From Nonomuraea sp. NBC_00507 (GTDB taxonomy: Bacteria > Actinomycetota > Actinomycetes > Streptosporangiales > Streptosporangiaceae), in contig NZ_CP107853.1 in NCBI RefSeq assembly GCF_036013525.1, forward strand, positions 2,728,001-2,792,000: a stretch of DNA of 64,000 nt. The letters are read 5' to 3'. Below, one piece after another: positions 59,472 to 64,000 of this stretch; position 1 is the first letter of the stretch; every line of letters begins with the position of its first letter. The notes under the pieces were generated by a model. It saw only the letters and a list, made by a program, of their open reading frames with translations, was not told where the DNA came from and did not search any database. The position numbers were made by a program, and so were the translations under genes.

Positions 59472-60446
59472 TCAGGATGACACCCCGTAGCGGGTGGCGA
59501 TCGCGGTTGCGCGGTTGCGCAGGGAGTCGCGCAGCCACTGCGGGGCCAGGGCTTCCGCGTTCGTGCTGAGCTGCCACAGCGCCCATTCGGCGTGTCTCGG
59601 ATCTTGGAAGGTCACCTCCAGCCGCAGCCAGCCGTCTGAGTCGGCTTCTTCGGCGAGGACGGCCAGAGCGGTGCCCACCAGATCCTCCCGCCGCGCCGGG
59701 TTCACCCGTACCAGCACGGTGACCTGGTCGCCGCCGGTCCGAAACCGCGTGCTGCGTTCCTGCCAGGCCCGGTCCAGATCGACCCGGTTCGGTCGCTGTG
59801 CGGGTTCGGCGAGTTCCTTGGCGGCCAAGACCCGGGACAGCCGGTAGGTACGGTCCGCGCCGGACCTCGTGGCCAGCAAGTAGCCCCGGTCGCGTACGGT
59901 GACCAGGCCGATCGGGTCCACCGTGCGCCACTCCGGGGCCTGGTCCACAGCCGCGTAGTGGATGCGCAGCTTGTGTCCGGCGAACACCGCGCGCAGGACC
60001 TCGGCCGCTATGGCGTCAGGCACCTCCTCATCGACCAGCCGACGCGAGAGGAGGTCGGTCTCCGGGTCGATGAGCAATCGCTCGGCCGCGCCGGCCGCGG
60101 TGTCCCGATAGCTTTCGGGCAGCGCGTCAACCACCTTGAGCATCGCCGAAGCGAGCGCCGAGCCGAGGCCGAATGCCTGCGCGCCGCGCCGCGATCCGGC
60201 GACCAGCAGGGCAAGGGCCTCGTCGTGGTTCAGTCCGGTGAGCTCGGTCCGGAAACCGGGCAACAACGCGAAACCGCCGTGCCGGCCGCGTTCGGCGTAG
60301 ACCGGGACGCCGGCTGCGGACAGCGCCTCGATGTCGCGCAGCACGGTGCGGGTGGACACCTCCAGCTCGCGGGCCAGCGCGGCCGCGGACAGCCGGCCGT
60401 GCCGGCGCAGCAGCAGCACCAGCGAGACCAACCGGTCGGCGCGCAT
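59472..60446 (-). CDS. WYL-domain transcriptional regulator
   Basis: 324 residues from ATG at 60446 (MRADRLVSLVLLLRRHGRLS). N-terminal winged HTH of DeoR/HTH_11 type (AAALARELEVSTRTVLRDIE, ALSAAGVPVYAERGRHGGFA), WYL domain in the middle (LRIHYAAVDQAPEWRTVDPI, GLVTVRDRGYLLATRSGADR) and the WCX extension at the C-terminus (VTVLVRVNPARREDLVGTAL). WYL regulators bind a nucleotide or nucleic-acid-like ligand. It is divergent from the RidA-like gene, separated by a perfect inverted repeat, so that gene is the likely target. Confidence 0.9.
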   Translation of the reverse strand: MRADRLVSLVLLLRRHGRLSAAALARELEVSTRTVLRDIEALSAAGVPVYAERGRHGGFALLPGFRTELTGLNHDEALALLVAGSRRGAQAFGLGSALASAMLKVVDALPESYRDTAAGAAERLLIDPETDLLSRRLVDEEVPDAIAAEVLRAVFAGHKLRIHYAAVDQAPEWRTVDPIGLVTVRDRGYLLATRSGADRTYRLSRVLAAKELAEPAQRPNRVDLDRAWQERSTRFRTGGDQVTVLVRVNPARREDLVGTALAVLAEEADSDGWLRLEVTFQDPRHAEWALWQLSTNAEALAPQWLRDSLRNRATAIATRYGVSS

Positions 60447-60467
60447 ACGAAGAACATTATCGAAATA

Positions 60468-60486
60468 CACGACACAGGATGTCGTG
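60468..60486. promoter_or_regulatory. Inverted repeat between WYL and RidA-like genes
   Basis: CACGACA-CAGGA-TGTCGTG, perfect 7-bp arms with a 5-base spacer, in the 110-bp divergent region. Probable binding site of the WYL regulator controlling both directions. Confidence 0.7.
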
Positions 60487-60556
60487 ATTTGTTGGGAGGC
60501 TCATCAACCGACGGACCTGCGTAAATGTCGACGAATCGAATGGAGCTGACGCGGCA

Positions 60557-60952
60557 ATGGAGCGAACGACGGTCAACCCGTGGGCGTGGTCGGTGGAGCT
60601 CGGGTACAACCAGGGTGAGATCGTCTCCGGGCACACCCGGACCCTGTACTGCGCCGGGCAGACCGCGATGAGCGGCGACGGCAAGCCCCAGCATGCCGAT
60701 GACATGGCGGCGCAGTTGGCGCTGAGCCTCGACAACCTGGAGGCCCTGCTCGGCGAGGCCGGCATGTCCCTGGCGAACCTCGTCCGGCTCAACGTCTACA
60801 CCACCGACGTCGATCGGCTCTTCGAGCACTACGGCGTGCTGGCGTCGCGGTTGGGCGCCGCCGGGGTGGCACCGTCCACCACGATGCTCGGGGTGACACG
60901 GCTGGCGATCCCCGACCTGATGGTCGAGCTTGAGGGGACCGCCGTCGCGTGA
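60557..60952 (+). CDS. RidA/YjgF family protein
   Basis: 131 residues. MERTTVNPWAWSVELGYNQG, SGHTRTLYCAGQTAMSGDGK, LSLDNLEALLGEAGMSLANL, VRLNVYTTDVDRLFEHYGVL and IPDLMVELEGTAVA give a full RidA fold. The active-site Arg of true RidA is not obvious. Members paired with WYL or AraC regulators are common in actinobacteria and of unknown substrate. A very strong hairpin follows. It is a paralogue of the RidA-like gene 2 kb away but only distantly similar. Confidence 0.9.
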   Translation: MERTTVNPWAWSVELGYNQGEIVSGHTRTLYCAGQTAMSGDGKPQHADDMAAQLALSLDNLEALLGEAGMSLANLVRLNVYTTDVDRLFEHYGVLASRLGAAGVAPSTTMLGVTRLAIPDLMVELEGTAVA

Positions 60953-60962
60953 TGCGACCTCG

Positions 60963-60990
60963 CCGCCTCCGGCAGTGCTGCCGGAGGCGG
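60963..60990 (+). terminator. Strong hairpin after the RidA-like gene
   Basis: CCGCCTCCGGCAG and CTGCCGGAGGCGG, 13-bp perfect arms separated by two bases (in RNA about 11 pairs with a 6-base loop), starting 10 bp after the stop. No T-run, typical of G/C-rich actinomycete terminators. Confidence 0.75.
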
Positions 60991-61033
60991 GCGGCACGAG
61001 CAGGAGGCAGGTGGGTGATTTCCGGTGCTCAGG

Positions 61034-61510
61034 ATGGTGACCATCGGCGTCTATGGTTTCGGCGGCGAGTCCTTCCTGCAACGACTGCGGCACGCGGACG
61101 TTCGTCTGCTGATCGACGTACGCCAGCGCCGCGGTGTCCGCGGACCCGAGTACGCCTGGGCGAACTCACGCCGGCTGCAGGCGGCCCTCGCCCATGCTCG
61201 GATCGCCTACGAGCACCACCTCGAGCTCGCCCCGACCACCGAGTTACGCCGGCTCCAGTACGCCGAGGATGACCGCCAAGGGGTCGGCAAGCGCTCGCGC
61301 CGCGAGCTCGCTGCCGAGTACGCCCGCCGCTACACCACCGAGATCCTCGACCAGGCCGACCTCACGCCGATGGTGTCGGCGCTGCCGAGCAGCGGGACCG
61401 CAGCGCTGCTCTGTGTCGAGCGCGACCCCGAGGCCTGCCACCGCTCGTTGATCGCCCAGCGGCTGACCGAGCAGCACCGCGTCACGATCGAGCACCTGCG
61501 CCCGTTGTGA
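61034..61510 (+). CDS. DUF488 family protein
   Basis: 158 residues from ATG at 61034 (a GTG at 61025 would add three). DUF488 features: TIGVYGFGGESFLQRLRHAD, VRLLIDVRQRRGVRGPEYAW at the start and ALLCVERDPEACHRSLIAQR near the end, with the conserved Cys and His (EACHR). The biochemical role is unknown. Third-position composition is normal for the genome. Confidence 0.85.
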   Translation: MVTIGVYGFGGESFLQRLRHADVRLLIDVRQRRGVRGPEYAWANSRRLQAALAHARIAYEHHLELAPTTELRRLQYAEDDRQGVGKRSRRELAAEYARRYTTEILDQADLTPMVSALPSSGTAALLCVERDPEACHRSLIAQRLTEQHRVTIEHLRPL

Positions 61511-61584
61511 CGCGTGAATTCCCATGACTTCGGCTGATTTCGGCGCCCTGCTGGGCGGTCTGGATGCCGGTGTTCGCGTTCAGG

Positions 61585-62094
<510 letters not shown>

Positions 62095-62137
62095 GAGAGA
62101 ACACCTTTCATCGATGTCCGCGAGCACCTGGGCTGCA

Positions 62138-62264
62138 TGGCGAGGTGCTCGCCGGTGAGGGTGGAGCAGACGGCGGGTGTGCCCTCGAAGACGCCCCGGC
62201 CGCCGTCCTGGCCGATGCCAGGACCGAGGTCGATGATCCGGTCCGCGTGAGCCATCACCGCCCC
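62138..62264 (-). pseudogene. UvrA-paralogue C-terminal relic
   Basis: The minus strand reads [33 protein letters not shown] and STLTGEHLA, which is the extreme C-terminus of UvrA-type ABC proteins (consensus HADWIIDLGPGAGHDGGRVV, FEGTPADL). Only about 40 residues are left, and no ATPase part is nearby. The missing residues after GTPA (normally DLVAAR) show an internal deletion. It lies between the VOC and AraC genes. Confidence 0.75.
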
Positions 62265-62275
62265 CGCTGAACGGC

Positions 62276-62686
62276 TCAGCGAACCTCCTGGATGCGGACC
62301 AGGTTGCCCGCGGGATCGCGGAAGGCGCAGTCGCGAACCCCGTACGGCTGCTCCGTCGGCTCCTGGACGACCTCGGCGTCGCGGGCCTGCAGCTTCTCGA
62401 AGGTGTCGTCGAGGTCCCGGGTGGCCAGCAGGATCCAGCCGTAGGTGCCCTTGGCCATCATCTCGGCGATGGTGCGGCGCTCGTCGTCGGTGATGCCGGG
62501 GTCGGCGGCGGGCGGCGCCAGGAGGATGGACGTGCCGGGCTGGCCGACGGGGCCGACGGTGATCCAGCGCATCTTGCCGTGTCCGACATCGGTGCGAACC
62601 TCGAAGCCGAGGGTGTCGCGGTAGAAGGCCAGGGAGGCGTCCGGGTCGTCGTGCGGGAGGACGGTCGTGTGAATGGTGATGTCCAT
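62276..62686 (-). CDS. VOC family protein (glyoxalase/bleomycin-resistance-like)
   Basis: 136 residues. MDITIHTTVLPHDDPDASLA then FYRDTLGFEVRTDVGHGKMR opens the domain, GTYGWILLATRDLDDTFEKL and AFRDPAGNLVRIQEVR close it. Metal-site candidates are the first His and the later Glu. Together with the AraC regulator it forms a common two-gene module. Substrate is unknown. Confidence 0.9.
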   Translation of the reverse strand: MDITIHTTVLPHDDPDASLAFYRDTLGFEVRTDVGHGKMRWITVGPVGQPGTSILLAPPAADPGITDDERRTIAEMMAKGTYGWILLATRDLDDTFEKLQARDAEVVQEPTEQPYGVRDCAFRDPAGNLVRIQEVR

Positions 62687-62834
62687 GCCGTCACGTTAGC
62701 TGCGGCTCGGTGACCGGTGCTTCTCGAAACCTGATCGGTCCGGCCACCAGTTCACCAGGATCTTCTACCTGCGGATCAGTGCCGGGCGGCGGACCATATC
62801 TCTCGACACGGAATAGGGCTTTACGCTTGCGTGC

Positions 62835-63269
62835 ATGAAGATCCGCCTCAGAAACCACGAGGACAGGAAAGCATGCGTTGAAGCACTCGCCCAGGTCCAG
62901 GCCGCTGACCGCTATCCCGTGGACTGGCCGGACGATCCTTGGGGTTGGCTGACGCCGGCCGACCTGGCATCGGCCTGGATAGCGGTCGAGCGAGGCACCG
63001 TACTTGGTCACGTGGGTCTTACCCGAGACGCCGAGATCGTCCGCCTGTTCGTGACCCCGGCAGCACGCGGGCGCGGTCTGGCCGGTCAACTCCTCGACTC
63101 CGTCCGCGCCGCTGTGCGGGGGCCGCTGAAGCTGGAGGTTTCCTCTGAGGGCACGGCGGCCATCGCCTTCTACGAACAGTCCGGCTGGCGCCGAGTTCGC
63201 AGCAGCCGCGCTGACTGGGTCAACGCAGCCGGTGAGCCCGCCCTGCTCCACCACTACGTGACCCCGTAG
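62835..63269 (+). CDS. GNAT family N-acetyltransferase
   Basis: 144 residues. Acetyl-CoA binding motif A: IVRLFVTPAARGRGLAGQLL (about 72-91), motif B: LEVSSEGTAAIAFYEQSGWR. It transfers acetyl to an amine of an unknown small molecule or protein. Length is normal for a single GNAT domain. The ATG at 62835 follows TTGCGTGC without a clear RBS, so it may be leaderless. Confidence 0.9.
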   Translation: MKIRLRNHEDRKACVEALAQVQAADRYPVDWPDDPWGWLTPADLASAWIAVERGTVLGHVGLTRDAEIVRLFVTPAARGRGLAGQLLDSVRAAVRGPLKLEVSSEGTAAIAFYEQSGWRRVRSSRADWVNAAGEPALLHHYVTP

Positions 63270-63428
63270 CGTCGGCGATCCTGGCCATCAGCTCGTCCAG
63301 CATCGCGCGCCCCACTGCTCAGGCGCTACGCTGCCACCGTTCGATCTTCGTTCGTCCCACCAGCACGTGGTGGCCGCGCCCGTGTCACGTGAGACGCCAT
63401 CGATCCTCTGACCACATGGAGACCGTCT

Positions 63429-63989
63429 TTGCATGACGTCGCCCAGTTCGAAGCGCTGCTCATCGGAGGTCGTGCCGGGGTCGGCAAGAGCACGGTCGGA
63501 TGGGAGATCTCCGCGCAACTGCAGGCTGCTCACATCGCCCACTGCCTCATCGAGGGCGACAACCTGGACCAGGCGTTCCCTGCCCCGCCCGGCGACCCGC
63601 ACCGCACCCACATGACCGAGGCCAACCTCGCCGCCCTCTGGCGCAACTACGCCGCGCTGGGATACCGCAGACTGATCTACACCAACACCGTTTCCGTCCT
63701 GGAGTCCGACCTCATCGCCCGCGCCATGGGCGGCACGACCCGCATCACCTCGATACTCCTGACCGCTGACGACGCAACCGCCCGACACCGCCTCGGTGCC
63801 CGCGAGATCGGCAGCCAACTGGACGCGCACCTGACCCGCAGCGCCCGTATGGCCCGGCACCTGGAGAGCAACGCGCCCTCGTGGGTCGTGCGGATCCCCA
63901 CCGACGGCCGCTCCGTTGCCGACATCGCACGCGACGTCATCGCTGCCACCAACTGGTCAACCGAGCAGACAGGCCTAGCGTCATCGTGA
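63429..63989 (+). CDS. P-loop kinase-like NTPase
   Basis: 186 residues from a TTG at 63429 (no in-frame ATG or GTG close by). Walker A: LLIGGRAGVGKSTVGWEISA. ALIEGDNLDQAF-like acidic centre (CLIEGDNLDQAFPAPPGDPH) and ILLTADDATARHRLGAREIG follow the AAA_33/shikimate-kinase-like pattern of actinobacterial small-molecule kinases. The substrate is unknown. The TGA overlaps an ATG at 63989 (TGATG), so a further gene may begin at the window edge. Confidence 0.8.
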   Translation: MHDVAQFEALLIGGRAGVGKSTVGWEISAQLQAAHIAHCLIEGDNLDQAFPAPPGDPHRTHMTEANLAALWRNYAALGYRRLIYTNTVSVLESDLIARAMGGTTRITSILLTADDATARHRLGAREIGSQLDAHLTRSARMARHLESNAPSWVVRIPTDGRSVADIARDVIAATNWSTEQTGLASS

Positions 63990-64000
63990 TGAACCGCCGT

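Overview
The window looks like chromosome of a high-GC filamentous actinomycete, most likely of the Streptosporangiales (Nonomuraea-like). The reasons are the G/C-rich third codon positions, frequent GTG starts, giant LuxR (LAL) and SARP regulators, a WhiB-type protein, an actinobacterial QcrB with PDWY, ECF41 and ECF42 sigma factors and dense small one-component regulators. The family placement is inference from gene content.

Layout. 1-1.4 kb: tail of a secreted serine protease, a small membrane protein and an XRE regulator translationally coupled to a LAL. 1.4-22 kb: three intact LAL regulators and at least two LAL remnants around an energy/anoxia-type block: a CtpF-like Ca2+ P-type ATPase, a stand-alone qcrB, a small membrane protein, a cupin and a complete arginine deiminase operon (arcD-arcA-arcB-arcC) with almost no spacing between genes. 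TGTCACA elements recur in the promoters of this block. 22-26 kb: decayed genes (alpha/beta hydrolase pseudogene, truncated ECF41 sigma, shortened SRPBCC protein) and an ArsR-type regulator.

27-29.2 kb is the most striking locus. An rsr gene (bacterial Ro60, TROVE plus vWA) is preceded on the same strand by a tandem array of three Y RNA genes. All carry the Ro-binding stem sequence. Two contain a circularly permuted tRNA-like domain (T-arm, acceptor, closing loop, acceptor, D-arm), the hallmark of YrlA RNAs. A structured relic of a fourth unit forms the rsr leader.

29.4-37.8 kb: redox and electrophile defence. It holds an old-yellow-enzyme reductase divergent from a MerR regulator, two SDR oxidoreductases, a LysR, an ECF42-DGPF pair, and a NemR-like TetR with a 15-bp operator repeated in front of itself and of a DJ-1/PfpI gene. 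38.2-40.2 kb: a two-gene RloA/RloB (AbiL-like) anti-phage candidate. 40.5-50.7 kb: DUF1835 protein, AraC/PhyH divergent pair, SARP regulator, and a two-component system with a membrane protein. 51-64 kb: small regulator-plus-effector modules (ArsR/MFS, TetR/GH13, RidA/TetR, WYL/RidA, AraC/VOC), several with clear palindromic operators at the divergent promoters, interspersed with relics of IS5, IS21, a HAF-repeat protein and a UvrA paralog. The window ends in a P-loop kinase-like gene.
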